Shown: positions 44,545-54,076, counted from the stretch's first letter. The stretch is DNA of 64,000 bases from Streptomyces sp. NBC_01707 (GCF_041438805.1 NZ_CP109190.1:7874001-7938000), one strand, 5' to 3'. Program-made: numbers and translations. The notes: generated by a model not told the origin, from the letters alone.

Positions 44545-47028
44545 TCAACGCATCCGGCCCAGGGCGTCCTTCACCCGCCGCGCGTCGCGCAGCCGCTGCT
44601 CGTACGTCGCCCCGACCACCAGCAGCAGCAGACCCGCCAGCGCGGGCGGCAGCCAGCGCGGCAGCGCACCCACGACCTGGATCACATACGGCGCCAGTTC
44701 GTGCAGCGCGTCCATGGCCAGCACCGCACCACCGAGCAGCAGCAGCGCCTGCAGCCGCAGCCGCGCCCCGGCCAGCGTGATGACCAACGCCGCCAGTCCG
44801 AGCAGCAGCGGCCGCACCCATGACGGGTCGGCCCAGGCCGCGAAGACGCTCGGCACCAGCGTCGCCGCCAGCCCCGCTCCGTACGCGGTCCACGAGGACG
44901 CCGCCGGATCACGGCGCCGCCGCAGCACACCGACGACCAGCGCAGGCAGCGTCACCGGCAGGGTGTACGCCTCAGGGGCCGACACATCCGAAGCCGACAG
45001 CCGCACCCAGGTCGCCAGGACGAACAGGACCACGGCCAGATAACCGGCCGCCGGCCGCCGCTCGGCACGCACGGCCGTGCCCGCCGCGAGCACCCCGCAC
45101 AGTGCGAGGACCAGAGCCAGGAACGGCGCATCGGGTACGGCCATCGCGACCGCCACCACCGCGGCGACGGCGCCGGTCAGCTCGACCGGCAAGGTCGGCG
45201 GCCCGCCCCGCAGCCGCGCCCCGAGCAGGACCGTCACCGTGGGGACGACCAGCATGAGCGGCGCGGCCCGGTACGTAGCCAGCTCCAGCGAGGCCCCCAG
45301 CGCACCGGCAAGCACCATCGCGCACACCACGGCCGCACACGCGGACACCGCCTGCATCAGCCGGGTCACCCGCGCCGCCGGCGCCGCATCGGCACGCGTC
45401 ACCACCGCCGCCGCCCCGAACAGCACCAGCAGCGCCCCGAACACACCGTAGGTGGCGGGCTCCGCGGCCAGCGACAGCGTCCCCGCGCTCACCGCCCCGA
45501 CCACGGCGCACACCAGCGCGGCCGACGCCACAGGGCCCGCGCCGAGGCGCACCGCCCGCACCGTCACCGCGAGGAGCGCCGCGACCAGCAACGCCTGCAC
45601 CGCCACCGCCACCGCGTACGGAGCATCCAGGGAAACGGGCAGCACCAGCAGCCCCGCCCAGCCGAGCACCAGCGCACTCGCACCCGCCGCACCCCGCCAT
45701 GCCGCACGGGGGGAGACCACCGCTCCGGCCGCCCGCACACACCACGCCCACCAGCGGTACGCCGCCCCTGTCAGACCGGCCACCACCAGAAGAATCACCG
45801 GAGCCGTGGAGAGCTGCGACCACTCCATCCCCTCCAGCCCGAGTGCACCGCGGGCACGGCCCTGCGGCACACCGGACCACACAGCAGTCAACCGCGACAC
45901 CGGACCCATCAGCGTCATCCCGACCGCGGGTGCCGCGGACAGCACCGACCCGGCGACCACCACACCCGACGCCCACAGCACGCCCTGCCCGGCCGGTCGC
46001 GGCAGGGGAGCCCGTACCGCCGTCAGCAGCACCAGACCGCACAGCAGATACACCGGAACCGACCAGTCCGTGTCTGCCCCCGCACGCAGCACGCCGCCCA
46101 CCCCGGCCACCACGGCGAGTCCGGCCGACAACCCACCGGCCACCGCGAACTCCTTCGGCGCCCGCCACACGCCGAACAGCGCGACCGCCGCCCCCGCCAG
46201 CAGCAGCGCACCGGGCGCCACCGCCGCCGCCGGCGTACCCGCCGTCACCGACAGAGCCAGAGCCACCAGCAGCCCGGCCGCCCCGGAGAGACAACCACCG
46301 ACGGTCGCGGTCGTCCGCACCGCAACACCCTTGCCCCGCAGGGCGATCGCACAGTCCAGCGCCGCCGTCAGCAGCAGCGCCCCGGCGAAGACCGACGCCT
46401 GCGCACCCACCGCCCAGGTCCACAGCACCAGCGTGAACTGCACGCTCACCACAGCCATCGGCAGCGGCAGACGCAGCTTTCCGAGCGCCAGACCGTAGGC
46501 CGCCCACAGAACCGCCAGGACCGCCGAAGCGGCCGAGGCGAACCCGAGACCGCCGGTGTCCGGCGCCGCCACCCGGTGCAGCGCATAGGCATCCAGCACC
46601 ATCAGCACCAGTGCGAGCGCGCCCAGCGACTCGGCCGTCGACGACAGCCCACGGCGCAGCAGCACGGCGGGCGTGGCCAGCGCGGCGACCGTCACCAGAG
46701 CGAGCACCGCCGAGCGGCCGCCGATCCCCATCTGACCCCAGCTGACCAGGGTGAATGCGATCGCCGCGATCGTCAGGAGCAGACCGCCCAGAGTCAGCAG
46801 CACATTCTGTGCACTGCGCGGCGGCACCGGGGCCGCCGAGGGGAACGAGGGCGTGAACGCGGCCGGGCCCGGTCGTCCGGGCGGTGCCGCGGGAGGCGTG
46901 GCCGGCGGCTGCAGAACGCTCAGCAGCCAGGCACGACGGGTCAGCAGTTGCATCCGGCGGGCGTCCAGCCGGGCCAGTTCACGGTCGAGGAGCGCCAATT
47001 CCTCGGCGGGCGGCGGCACATGTTCCAT
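44545..47028 (-). CDS. Large polytopic membrane protein of unknown function
   Basis: An 827-residue, Ala/Leu/Val-rich protein. A short helical N-terminus (PPPAEELALLDRELARLDARRMQLLTRRAWLLS) and a Pro-rich linker are followed by more than 20 hydrophobic segments to the end. It resembles actinobacterial membrane proteins that databases name after S. coelicolor SCO7613; that is from memory. ATG 47028 is used because the conserved helical start lies there. No function is known. Confidence 0.75.
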   Translation of the reverse strand: MEHVPPPAEELALLDRELARLDARRMQLLTRRAWLLSVLQPPATPPAAPPGRPGPAAFTPSFPSAAPVPPRSAQNVLLTLGGLLLTIAAIAFTLVSWGQMGIGGRSAVLALVTVAALATPAVLLRRGLSSTAESLGALALVLMVLDAYALHRVAAPDTGGLGFASAASAVLAVLWAAYGLALGKLRLPLPMAVVSVQFTLVLWTWAVGAQASVFAGALLLTAALDCAIALRGKGVAVRTTATVGGCLSGAAGLLVALALSVTAGTPAAAVAPGALLLAGAAVALFGVWRAPKEFAVAGGLSAGLAVVAGVGGVLRAGADTDWSVPVYLLCGLVLLTAVRAPLPRPAGQGVLWASGVVVAGSVLSAAPAVGMTLMGPVSRLTAVWSGVPQGRARGALGLEGMEWSQLSTAPVILLVVAGLTGAAYRWWAWCVRAAGAVVSPRAAWRGAAGASALVLGWAGLLVLPVSLDAPYAVAVAVQALLVAALLAVTVRAVRLGAGPVASAALVCAVVGAVSAGTLSLAAEPATYGVFGALLVLFGAAAVVTRADAAPAARVTRLMQAVSACAAVVCAMVLAGALGASLELATYRAAPLMLVVPTVTVLLGARLRGGPPTLPVELTGAVAAVVAVAMAVPDAPFLALVLALCGVLAAGTAVRAERRPAAGYLAVVLFVLATWVRLSASDVSAPEAYTLPVTLPALVVGVLRRRRDPAASSWTAYGAGLAATLVPSVFAAWADPSWVRPLLLGLAALVITLAGARLRLQALLLLGGAVLAMDALHELAPYVIQVVGALPRWLPPALAGLLLLVVGATYEQRLRDARRVKDALGRMR

Positions 47029-47111
47029 GAGCGGAGTGTGGCGCGGCCCACAGCTTCGGACATGCGCTCGGATACTCAGCCGGGGGACTGAGTACGCGCA
47101 GACTGGGACCC

Positions 47112-47558
47112 ATGGACTGGAGCCACTACCGTTTTGTGAGTATCTGGGACGTATCCGCCCCACCCGCTGTCGTGTACGGAGTCCTCGAACGCGCCGAGGA
47201 GTACCCGCGATGGTGGCCGCAGATCCGCGAGGTCGCCACCGTCGACGACGCCACCGGAACCATGCGGATCCGCTCCGTCCTCCCGTACGACCTCGTCATG
47301 ACCGTCCGCGAGAGCCGCCGCGACCCGGCGGCCGGAGTGCTCGAAGTGACCCTCGACGGCGACCTCGAAGGCTGGGCCCGCTGGACCGTCACCGCACACG
47401 GCACCGGCACCCGCGCCACGTACGAGCAGGAGGTCGAGGTGCGCCGGAGGCTGATGCGGCTGCTCTCGGTGCCGGGACGCGCGGTGTTCCGGGCGAACCA
47501 CGCGCTGATGATGCGGGCCGGACGCCGAGGGCTGGTGGTCCGTCTCGAAGGAGTTTGA
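47112..47558 (+). CDS. SRPBCC (polyketide-cyclase/START-like) protein
   Basis: A 148-residue single-domain protein with the helix-grip fold pattern: SIWDVSAPPAVVYGVLERAEEYPRWWPQI at the start, a run of beta strands, and a C-terminal helix (RRLMRLLSVPGRAVFRANHALMM). Such proteins bind hydrophobic ligands. Start ATG 47112. It diverges from the large membrane gene with an 83-bp gap. Its stop codon overlaps the -35 of the next tRNA gene. Confidence 0.82.
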   Translation: MDWSHYRFVSIWDVSAPPAVVYGVLERAEEYPRWWPQIREVATVDDATGTMRIRSVLPYDLVMTVRESRRDPAAGVLEVTLDGDLEGWARWTVTAHGTGTRATYEQEVEVRRRLMRLLSVPGRAVFRANHALMMRAGRRGLVVRLEGV

Positions 47559-47584
47559 ACCACACCCGCCGAGCCCTGTATGGT
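47555..47584 (+). promoter_or_regulatory. Promoter of tRNA-Val copy B
   Basis: TTGAAC (47555-47560), an 18-bp spacer and TATGGT (47579-47584) precede the tRNA by 13 nt. The -35 overlaps the TGA stop of the SRPBCC gene. Confidence 0.6.
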
Positions 47585-47597
47585 TCATTGCGTTCCC

Positions 47598-47669
47598 GGG
47601 CGATTAGCTCAGTGGGAGAGCGCTTCGTTCACACCGAAGAGGTCACTGGTTCGAAACCAGTATCGCCCA
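47598..47669 (+). tRNA. tRNA-Val (CAC), copy B
   Basis: A 72-nt cloverleaf identical to the copy at 37635-37706; anticodon CAC. CCA is not encoded. Confidence 0.97.
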
Positions 47670-47676
47670 CCCCGGG

Positions 47677-47715
47677 AGAGGCCGGTCCGTCGGATTCATC
47701 GACGGACCGGCCTCT
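47677..47715. terminator. Terminator of tRNA-Val copy B
   Basis: Perfect 16-bp arms (47677-47692 and 47700-47715), 7-nt loop. It lies between the tRNA and the 3' end of the minus-strand exonuclease gene and can serve both. Confidence 0.9.
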
Positions 47716-47761
47716 GCACGTCCGGATCACGACCAGCGGACCGGCTTCCGCAGACCCGCGA

Positions 47762-48487
47762 TCATGCCGCCGCCGGCAGTTCCGGACGCAGTGGCCAGGC
47801 CGGGTCCACCGCCTCCGGCGTACCGCTCTTCGCGAACCACGCCTGCAGCCCCCGCGCCTGCGCCGCATGCCACACCGCCTGCAAGGTGTGCAGCTCCGAC
47901 GGGGACAACCGCTCCAGACGGGACGAGAAGCGCCGTCCCACCGCCCGCACCAGCTCCAGCGACGCCGCCGCGTCGGCCGCCGCATCATGGGCGCCGTCCA
48001 GCACCACCTCGTACTGCGCACAGAGATCCGTGAGCGTGCGCCGGCCCTTGCGGTAGCGGTCAAGATGCTTGTCGAGGACCCGCGGATCCAGTACGCACAG
48101 CGGCGTGTTCTCCAGGTACCCGGCCAACGACGACGCCCGGTGCCGTTTCAGTTCCCGGTCCAGCAGCGTCAGATCGAACGGCGCGTTCATCACGACGAGA
48201 GGCCGCCCGGCCGCGCACTGCTCGGCGAGCGCCCTGGCTATCTCCTCCACCACCGGCGCCGGCCACCTGCCGTTGCGCTGAAGGTGATCGTCGGTCAGCC
48301 CGTGGATCTCGGTGGCCCCCACGGGCACCGGCACCCCCGGATTCACCAGCCAGCGGGTCACGCGCATGCGCCCGCCCGCCGTGTCCTGGACGACCAGGGC
48401 CGCCGAAACGATGCGGTCCTCCTCGACGTCCACTCCTGTTGTCTCGGTGTCAAAAGCGGCCAGTGGCCCCTCATACCAGTGAGTCAT
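47762..48487 (-). CDS. DnaQ-like 3'-5' exonuclease
   Basis: A 241-residue DEDDh exonuclease. ExoI is AAFDTETTGVD, ExoII is VVMNAPFDLTLLDREL, and ExoIII has HDAAADAAASLELV, with acidic residues and the His in place. A C-terminal extension (about residues 190-241) rich in Trp/Gln/Ala is unlike the polymerase epsilon subunit. It may trim DNA or RNA ends in repair. Start ATG 48487 has GAGGAG upstream. Confidence 0.87.
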   Translation of the reverse strand: MTHWYEGPLAAFDTETTGVDVEEDRIVSAALVVQDTAGGRMRVTRWLVNPGVPVPVGATEIHGLTDDHLQRNGRWPAPVVEEIARALAEQCAAGRPLVVMNAPFDLTLLDRELKRHRASSLAGYLENTPLCVLDPRVLDKHLDRYRKGRRTLTDLCAQYEVVLDGAHDAAADAAASLELVRAVGRRFSSRLERLSPSELHTLQAVWHAAQARGLQAWFAKSGTPEAVDPAWPLRPELPAAA

Positions 48488-48682
48488 CCCCGAACTCCTC
48501 GTGCCCGACCGGCAGATGGTGTGATTCCCCTGCCCGATTCGGTGATACCCGGGCCCTTTGCCTGATACGCCGTTTGCGGACCGCTCCGTGCGGTGACAAC
48601 ACAGGTGACGGGCGCAGAAGTTGCCCCGAGGACTCACCAACCGAACGAACCGAACGGCACAGCCCGGAAGGCATACGGAGCC

Positions 48683-49279
48683 ATGGCGCTCGCGCAGCCC
48701 GAATCAGGGGGCCCCTCCCGTGCCGAAGGCTACGGGGGAGGGCTGTTGCCCCAGCAGATCGCTCCGCTGCGCGGCACACTCGCCACCACCGCCTGCATGG
48801 AGACCCTCCAGGTGGGCTACTTGCACGCGGTCGCGGCCGCGGCGGGGTGCTCCCTGTCGCAGCCCTTCCCCGACAACGGCATCGACTGGCATGTCAGCCA
48901 CGGCGCCCCCGGTCACCTCGTCGACGACGAGGTGACCATAAAGGTGCAGCTGAAATGCACCTATCAGATACCACCGCACCCGTCCGGACCGACGTTCGCC
49001 TTCACGCTGGACAACGCCCACCTCGTGAAGCTCGCCCGGACGCCCGTGTCGGTGCACAAGATCCTGGTCGTGATGGTTGTGCCCCGCAGCCAGGACGACT
49101 GGCTGCGGGCCGGACACGACCGGCTCGACCTGCGGCACTGCTGCTACTGGACCAACCTGGCCGGCCACGCGGTGACAGGCCGGCACAGGACCACTGTGCG
49201 GATCCCGACCACGCGCATATTCGACGACCGCGCGCTCTGCGAGATCATGACGCGGGTCGGGGCGGGAGGGAGACCCTGA
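48683..49279 (+). CDS. DUF4365 nuclease-like protein
   Basis: A 198-residue protein of the DUF4365 type. Segment TTACMETLQVGYLHAVAAAAG is followed by NGIDWHVSH (Asp68) and VTIKVQLKCT (Gln89, Lys91), the E...D...QxK pattern of PD-(D/E)XK nucleases. The rest includes HKILVVMVVP and WTNLAGH. ATG 48683 has ACGGAG 2 nt upstream; the longer open frame has no RBS. It overlaps the next gene by one base. Nuclease activity is inferred from the motif only; defence or DNA repair are both possible. Confidence 0.7.
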   Translation: MALAQPESGGPSRAEGYGGGLLPQQIAPLRGTLATTACMETLQVGYLHAVAAAAGCSLSQPFPDNGIDWHVSHGAPGHLVDDEVTIKVQLKCTYQIPPHPSGPTFAFTLDNAHLVKLARTPVSVHKILVVMVVPRSQDDWLRAGHDRLDLRHCCYWTNLAGHAVTGRHRTTVRIPTTRIFDDRALCEIMTRVGAGGRP

Positions 49280-50562
49280 TGCACCGGCCGATGGACGAGC
49301 CCGTCGACGCAGCGATGCCGTCGGGCACACGACCACACCCCAGCGAGACGGTGGGCCACTGGCCCACGGCGCTGCCGCCCGTCGGGGACATCCCCGATCC
49401 CGCCCGCGTCGACCCCGCGGTCCTCGGTGCCCTGCTGGACCGGCACGGCTGGCGTCGCCGCGGCGGCTCGGCCGGACGGTACAGCCGGTGGACCCCGCCG
49501 GGAACCGTGGCACCCTCCGGCGGCGGTACGAGTCTGCTCGTACCCGACACCACCGCCTTCCCCGACAGTGAGGACCTGCTCGCCGAGGCACTCACCGCGC
49601 TCGCCCGAAGCGCCGCACCCTCAGCCCGAGACGTCCTGGTCTCCCTCGCCGTGCCCAGCGACGAGATCCGCTGGTGGCGCGACGTCCCCGACGGTGCGCT
49701 CGGGGCAGCCGGCGCCGCCGGAGCGGCCAGCTGGAGCGGCGCCGAACAGCTGCGCGCCGCGGCCCGGCAGATCCTTCTCGCCGGGGCGCTCGCCGTGCGG
49801 GGGCGCACCGGCTTCCACGGCGCACGCCACCGCCGCAGGGCCCTGGCCTCGCTCGAAGGCATCCTCGTCGGACCCGCGCCGGGCGGCCGCGATCTCACCG
49901 CGTATCTCCCCGTCGAACCGGGCCGCGCCGTCTCCGTACGGCTCTACCACGCCCTGCACGCCACCCGCGAGGCCATCGACTTCCAGCGCGCCACCGGGGG
50001 CATGGAAGCCTTCGACGGCGCTGTCGAGGCCGGTGTCAGCCGGGAGCTGACCCAGGCCGTCATCGCCCTGGTCCGCGGCTCGGAAGGGACGAGGATCTCC
50101 CTCGCCTGGGCGCCCGCCGCGGGAACCCCCGAAGGCTGCCCGGCCCGTCCCGAACCGGTCGAGTTCTCACCCGGCGACCTGCCCGCCCTGCGGCTGGCCG
50201 GCGCCCGCTACGTCGAGGACGAACCCGCCGTCAACGTCCGGATCACCGGCGCCGTCGTCCGGATGCGCCGCTCGGGACCGCGCGGCGCCGGAATCGTGCG
50301 ACTGCGGGTCCTGGCCGGCGCCGAGGTCCCGCACGTCCGGCTGGAGCTCGACGAGGAGGCGTACCGGATCGCCGGTCACGCCCATCTCGTCGGGCTGCCG
50401 ATCCGGGTGGAGGGGCGGCTGGAGAGCCGGGACGGCTTCCGGCGGCTGACGCGGGCCTCGCAGGTGGTACCCGTACAGGTCGACGAGGCGGAACGGGACC
50501 GGCTGATGAAATCGCTCCAGGAGAACCTCGACTTCTTCGAGGAGGCCTGCACGGGCGAATAG
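49279..50562 (+). CDS. Unrecognised protein coupled to the DUF4365 gene
   Basis: A 427-residue soluble protein with no domain I can name. The N-terminal third has YSRWTPPGTVAPSG, SLLVPDTTAFPDSEDLLAEAL and IRWWRDVPDG. The middle is helical (ARQILLAGALAVRGRTGFHG; RLYHALHATREAIDFQRATG). The C-terminal third looks like beta strands (VNVRITGAVVRMRRSG; RIAGHAHLVGLPIRVEGRLES) and may be an OB-like or Ig-like domain. The ATG overlaps the DUF4365 stop (TGATG), so the two products are probably made in step and may act as a pair. Confidence 0.7.
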   Translation: MHRPMDEPVDAAMPSGTRPHPSETVGHWPTALPPVGDIPDPARVDPAVLGALLDRHGWRRRGGSAGRYSRWTPPGTVAPSGGGTSLLVPDTTAFPDSEDLLAEALTALARSAAPSARDVLVSLAVPSDEIRWWRDVPDGALGAAGAAGAASWSGAEQLRAAARQILLAGALAVRGRTGFHGARHRRRALASLEGILVGPAPGGRDLTAYLPVEPGRAVSVRLYHALHATREAIDFQRATGGMEAFDGAVEAGVSRELTQAVIALVRGSEGTRISLAWAPAAGTPEGCPARPEPVEFSPGDLPALRLAGARYVEDEPAVNVRITGAVVRMRRSGPRGAGIVRLRVLAGAEVPHVRLELDEEAYRIAGHAHLVGLPIRVEGRLESRDGFRRLTRASQVVPVQVDEAERDRLMKSLQENLDFFEEACTGE

Positions 50563-50694
50563 GCGCACCGTGCCGGGCAGGCGGGCGGGCGGCCGGAGCG
50601 AACCCTTTCGCTAAGGGGGCCGTCGGCTCGGTACGATTCGTCTTGCGTGCGCGGTGGAACAGGGCGCGCACCCCCCTTCAGTCAGGAGAGACCG

Positions 50695-52671
50695 GTGTCA
50701 GACGTCCGTGTGATCATCCAACGCGATTCCGAGCGGGAAGAGCGCGTGGTGACGACGGGCACTACGGCTGCCGAGCTCTTCCCCGGCGAGCGCACCGTCG
50801 TCGCCGCCCGGGTCGCCGGTGAGCTGAAGGACCTCGCGTACGTCGTCGCCGACGGCGAGGTCGTCGAGCCCGTCGAGATCTCCTCCGAGGACGGCCTGAA
50901 CATCCTCCGGCACTCGACCGCGCACGTCATGGCGCAGGCCGTGCAGGAGCTCTTCCCCGAGGCCAAGCTCGGTATCGGCCCGCCGGTCAAGGACGGCTTC
51001 TACTACGACTTCGACGTCGAGAAGCCGTTCACGCCCGAGGACCTCAAGGCCATCGAGAAGAAGATGCAGGAGATCCAGAAGCGGGGACAGCGGTTCTCCC
51101 GCCGGGTCGTCACCGACGAGGCCGCCCGCGAGGAGCTGGCCGACGAGCCGTACAAGCTGGAGCTCATCGGGATCAAGGGTGCCGCCTCCACCGACGACGG
51201 CGCCGATGTCGAGGTGGGCGGCGGCGAGCTGACCATCTACGACAACCTGGACGCCAAGACCGGTGACCTGTGCTGGAAGGACCTCTGCCGTGGTCCGCAC
51301 CTGCCGACCACCCGGAACATCCCGGCGTTCAAGCTGATGCGGAACGCCGCGGCGTACTGGCGGGGCAGCGAGAAGAACCCGATGCTCCAGCGCATCTACG
51401 GCACCGCCTGGCCCACCAAGGACGAGCTCAAGGCGCACCTGGAGTTCCTGGAGGAGGCCGCCAAGCGCGACCACCGCAAGCTCGGCAACGAGCTGGACCT
51501 CTTCTCCTTCCCCGACGAGATCGGTCCCGGCCTCGCCGTCTTCCACCCCAAGGGCGGCATCGTCCGCCGGGCCATGGAGGACTACTCGCGCAAGCGCCAC
51601 GAGGAGGAGGGCTACGAGTTCGTCTACTCGCCGCACGCCACCAAGGGCAATCTGTTCGAGAAGTCCGGCCACCTGGACTGGTACGCCGAAGGCATGTACC
51701 CGCCCATGCAGCTCGACGACGGGGTGGACTACTACCTCAAGCCGATGAACTGCCCCATGCACAACCTGATCTTCGACGCTCGCGGCCGCTCCTACCGCGA
51801 ACTGCCGCTGCGCCTCTTCGAGTTCGGCACGGTCTACCGCTACGAGAAGTCGGGCGTGGTGCACGGCCTGACCCGCTCGCGCGGTTTCACGCAGGACGAC
51901 GCGCACATCTACTGCACCAAGGAGCAGATGGCGGAGGAGCTCGACAAGACGCTCACCTTCGTCCTGAACCTGCTGCGCGACTACGGTCTGACCGACTTCT
52001 ACCTGGAGCTCTCCACCAAGGACCCGGAGAAGTTCGTCGGCTCGGACGAGATCTGGGACGAGGCCACGGAGACGCTGCGCCAGGTGGCCGAGAAGCAGGG
52101 CCTTCCCCTGGTTCCCGACCCGGGCGGCGCCGCGTTCTACGGCCCGAAGATCTCGGTCCAGTGCAAGGACGCCATCGGCCGTACCTGGCAGATGTCGACC
52201 GTGCAGCTCGACTTCAACCTGCCGGAGCGCTTCGACCTGGAGTACACCGGCCCCGACGGGACCAAGCAGCGCCCGGTCATGATCCACCGCGCCCTGTTCG
52301 GTTCCATCGAGCGGTTCTTCGCCGTGCTGCTGGAGCACTACGCGGGTGCGTTCCCGGTGTGGCTGGCCCCGGTCCAGGCGGTCGGCATCCCGATCGGCGA
52401 CGCGCACATCCCGTACCTCCAGGAGTTCGCGGCGGCGGCCAGGAAGAAGGGCCTGCGGGTCGACGTGGACGCCTCGTCCGACCGCATGCAGAAGAAGATC
52501 CGCAACCAGCAGAAGGCCAAGGTGCCCTTCATGATCATCGCGGGTGACGAGGACATGGCCAACGGCGCCGTCTCCTTCCGCTACCGCGACGGGTCGCAGG
52601 AGAACGGCATCCCGGTCGACGAGGCCATCGCCAAGATCCAGAAGGCCGTCGAGGACCGCGTCCAGGTCTGA
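50695..52671 (+). CDS. thrS: Threonyl-tRNA synthetase
   Basis: A 658-residue class II synthetase. An N-terminal TGS domain (about 1-60) is followed by the editing domain with [11 protein letters not shown], the catalytic domain ([10 protein letters not shown] with the zinc Cys; motif 2 [28 protein letters not shown]; motif 3 [13 protein letters not shown]) and a C-terminal anticodon domain ([15 protein letters not shown]). GTG 50695 has AGGAGAG upstream. It charges tRNA-Thr. No T-box leader is seen in the 132-nt upstream gap. Confidence 0.98.
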   Translation: MSDVRVIIQRDSEREERVVTTGTTAAELFPGERTVVAARVAGELKDLAYVVADGEVVEPVEISSEDGLNILRHSTAHVMAQAVQELFPEAKLGIGPPVKDGFYYDFDVEKPFTPEDLKAIEKKMQEIQKRGQRFSRRVVTDEAAREELADEPYKLELIGIKGAASTDDGADVEVGGGELTIYDNLDAKTGDLCWKDLCRGPHLPTTRNIPAFKLMRNAAAYWRGSEKNPMLQRIYGTAWPTKDELKAHLEFLEEAAKRDHRKLGNELDLFSFPDEIGPGLAVFHPKGGIVRRAMEDYSRKRHEEEGYEFVYSPHATKGNLFEKSGHLDWYAEGMYPPMQLDDGVDYYLKPMNCPMHNLIFDARGRSYRELPLRLFEFGTVYRYEKSGVVHGLTRSRGFTQDDAHIYCTKEQMAEELDKTLTFVLNLLRDYGLTDFYLELSTKDPEKFVGSDEIWDEATETLRQVAEKQGLPLVPDPGGAAFYGPKISVQCKDAIGRTWQMSTVQLDFNLPERFDLEYTGPDGTKQRPVMIHRALFGSIERFFAVLLEHYAGAFPVWLAPVQAVGIPIGDAHIPYLQEFAAAARKKGLRVDVDASSDRMQKKIRNQQKAKVPFMIIAGDEDMANGAVSFRYRDGSQENGIPVDEAIAKIQKAVEDRVQV

Positions 52672-52687
52672 CCGTCAGGAGACTCCC

Positions 52688-52724
52688 GGGGCCCACGCAG
52701 CGCTAGTCGCTCTGCGTGGGCCCC
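52688..52724. terminator. Bidirectional terminator; loop contains a stop codon
   Basis: Perfect 13-bp arms (52688-52700, 52712-52724) and an 11-nt loop. It follows thrS by 16 nt. The TAG stop of the convergent channel gene (52705-52703) lies in the loop, so that gene's last codons form one arm. Confidence 0.88.
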
Positions 52725-53380
52725 TTCTCGTCCTCCCGGGTGAACACCTGGACCAGCCACGACGAGAACGAACCCGTCACCGCCCCCAGCAATGCCAGAC
52801 CGCAGACCATCAGCCCCGTCGCGACGGTCCGGCCGCCCGCCGTGACCGGAACCGCGTCGCCGTACCCCACTGTGGTGAGCGTCTCGCACGCCCACCACAC
52901 CGCGTCGCCGAAGGTACGGATCGAGGCGCCCGGAGCATCGTGCTCCTGGTGGTACACGGCCAGCGCTGCCGAGAATCCGAGCAGCAGAGCGGTCATACCG
53001 GCGTAGGCGATCACCCGGGCGTACAGACTCAGCCGTGGCTGCTCCCTTCGCCGCTGGAGGGCGGTGTAGAGCCGGATCAGGCGAAGCGGCCGCAGCAGTG
53101 GAAGCACCAGCACCACCGTGTCTAGCCAGTGGGTGCGCAGGAACCGCAGGCCCTGGCCGCTGAGCCGGATCCGTACGCCGAAGTCCACCGCGAAGAACAG
53201 CCAGGTGCAGCAGACCAGGATCAGGGCGAGGCCGCGCCACGGCTCGGCGTCGTGGGGGGCGAGGACCCGGCCCGCGTACCCGAGGAGGAAGACCAGCGAC
53301 GCGAGGAAGAGCGGTACTTCCGTGCGCTGCTCCCAGCGACTGAACCGCAGAGGGGTGGAGTCCGTGGGCTGGTCGCTCAT
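52703..53380 (-). CDS. Voltage-gated-type potassium channel protein
   Basis: A 225-residue ion channel with six membrane segments. S1-S4-like helices are VPLFLASLVFLLGYAGRVL, GLALILVCCTWLFFAVDFGV and LDTVVLVLPLLRPLRLIRLY (with spaced Arg like a voltage sensor). The pore has the K+ selectivity filter TLTTVGYGDAVP and is followed by an S6 helix (TVATGLMVCGLALLGAVTGS). There is no RCK domain. Start ATG 53380. It converges on thrS and shares its terminator. Confidence 0.87.
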   Translation of the reverse strand: MSDQPTDSTPLRFSRWEQRTEVPLFLASLVFLLGYAGRVLAPHDAEPWRGLALILVCCTWLFFAVDFGVRIRLSGQGLRFLRTHWLDTVVLVLPLLRPLRLIRLYTALQRRREQPRLSLYARVIAYAGMTALLLGFSAALAVYHQEHDAPGASIRTFGDAVWWACETLTTVGYGDAVPVTAGGRTVATGLMVCGLALLGAVTGSFSSWLVQVFTREDEKGPTQSD

Positions 53381-53446
53381 CGCCTCAGCATCGCCGTCCG
53401 CCGACCGGTGCGGCCCCGGCGACACGCTCGGCGGGAGTGAAGCAAT

Positions 53447-54007
53447 ATGCTGATCGGCATGACGACTGAGCCGGAGCAGCAGATCGGAGTGGGAACGCCC
53501 GACGCGTTCCAGCGCCTGTGGACGCCTCACCGGATGGCGTACATCCAGGGTGAGAACAAGCCGACCGGCCCGGAGGCCGGCGACGGCTGTCCGTTCTGCG
53601 CGATCCCGGCGAAATCGGACGAGGACGGACTCGTCGTGGCGCGCGGCGAGAAGGTCTATGCCGTGCTCAATCTGTATCCGTACAACGGCGGCCACCTCAT
53701 GGTGGTGCCGTACCGGCACGTCGCCGACTACACGGAGCTGGACGGTCCGGAGACGCTCGAGCTGGCCGACTTCACCAAGCGCGCCATGTCGGCGCTGCGG
53801 GTGGCCTCGGGGGCGCACGGCTTCAACATCGGGATGAACCAGGGAGCGGTGGCGGGCGCGGGCATCGCCGCCCATCTGCATCAGCACCTGGTGCCCCGCT
53901 GGGGTGGCGACACGAACTTCATGCCGGTGGTGGGTCACACGAAGGTGCTGCCGCAGCTGCTGGCCGACACCCGGAAGATGCTGGCCGACGCCTGGCCCGC
54001 GGCCTGA
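53447..54007 (+). CDS. HIT-family nucleotide hydrolase/phosphorylase
   Basis: A 186-residue HIT protein. The catalytic triad is HLHQHLVPRW (HxHxH); GCPFCAIPAK near residue 50 is typical of actinobacterial Ap4A-phosphorylase-like HIT proteins. It splits dinucleoside polyphosphates or nucleoside phosphoramidates. ATG 53447 has GGGAG 9 nt upstream; ATG 53459 is a possible alternative. Codirectional with thrS, consistent with removing Ap4A formed by synthetases. Confidence 0.88.
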   Translation: MLIGMTTEPEQQIGVGTPDAFQRLWTPHRMAYIQGENKPTGPEAGDGCPFCAIPAKSDEDGLVVARGEKVYAVLNLYPYNGGHLMVVPYRHVADYTELDGPETLELADFTKRAMSALRVASGAHGFNIGMNQGAVAGAGIAAHLHQHLVPRWGGDTNFMPVVGHTKVLPQLLADTRKMLADAWPAA

Positions 54008-54017
54008 GTCGAGCGGT

Positions 54018-54063
54018 ACGCGTGTGGGGTGCCCCGGAGTGGTCCGGGGCACCCCACACGCGT
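54018..54063. terminator. Strong bidirectional terminator
   Basis: Twenty-one-bp arms, perfectly paired (54018-54038 and 54043-54063), with loop GTGG. It lies between the convergent HIT gene and the 54077-55810 gene. It is the longest perfect hairpin I found in the window. Confidence 0.93.
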
Positions 54064-54076
54064 CTCCGCCGCGTCC

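Noticed and set aside
46751..48565. A long plus frame across the membrane gene, SRPBCC gene and tRNA-Val
   Set aside because: It reads through a tRNA gene and two terminators; its peptide near 47600-47670 is translated tRNA sequence.
50563..50694. T-box leader for thrS
   Set aside because: No T-box sequence or long stem I is seen; the gap is too short. Actinobacterial T-boxes are known mainly at ileS.
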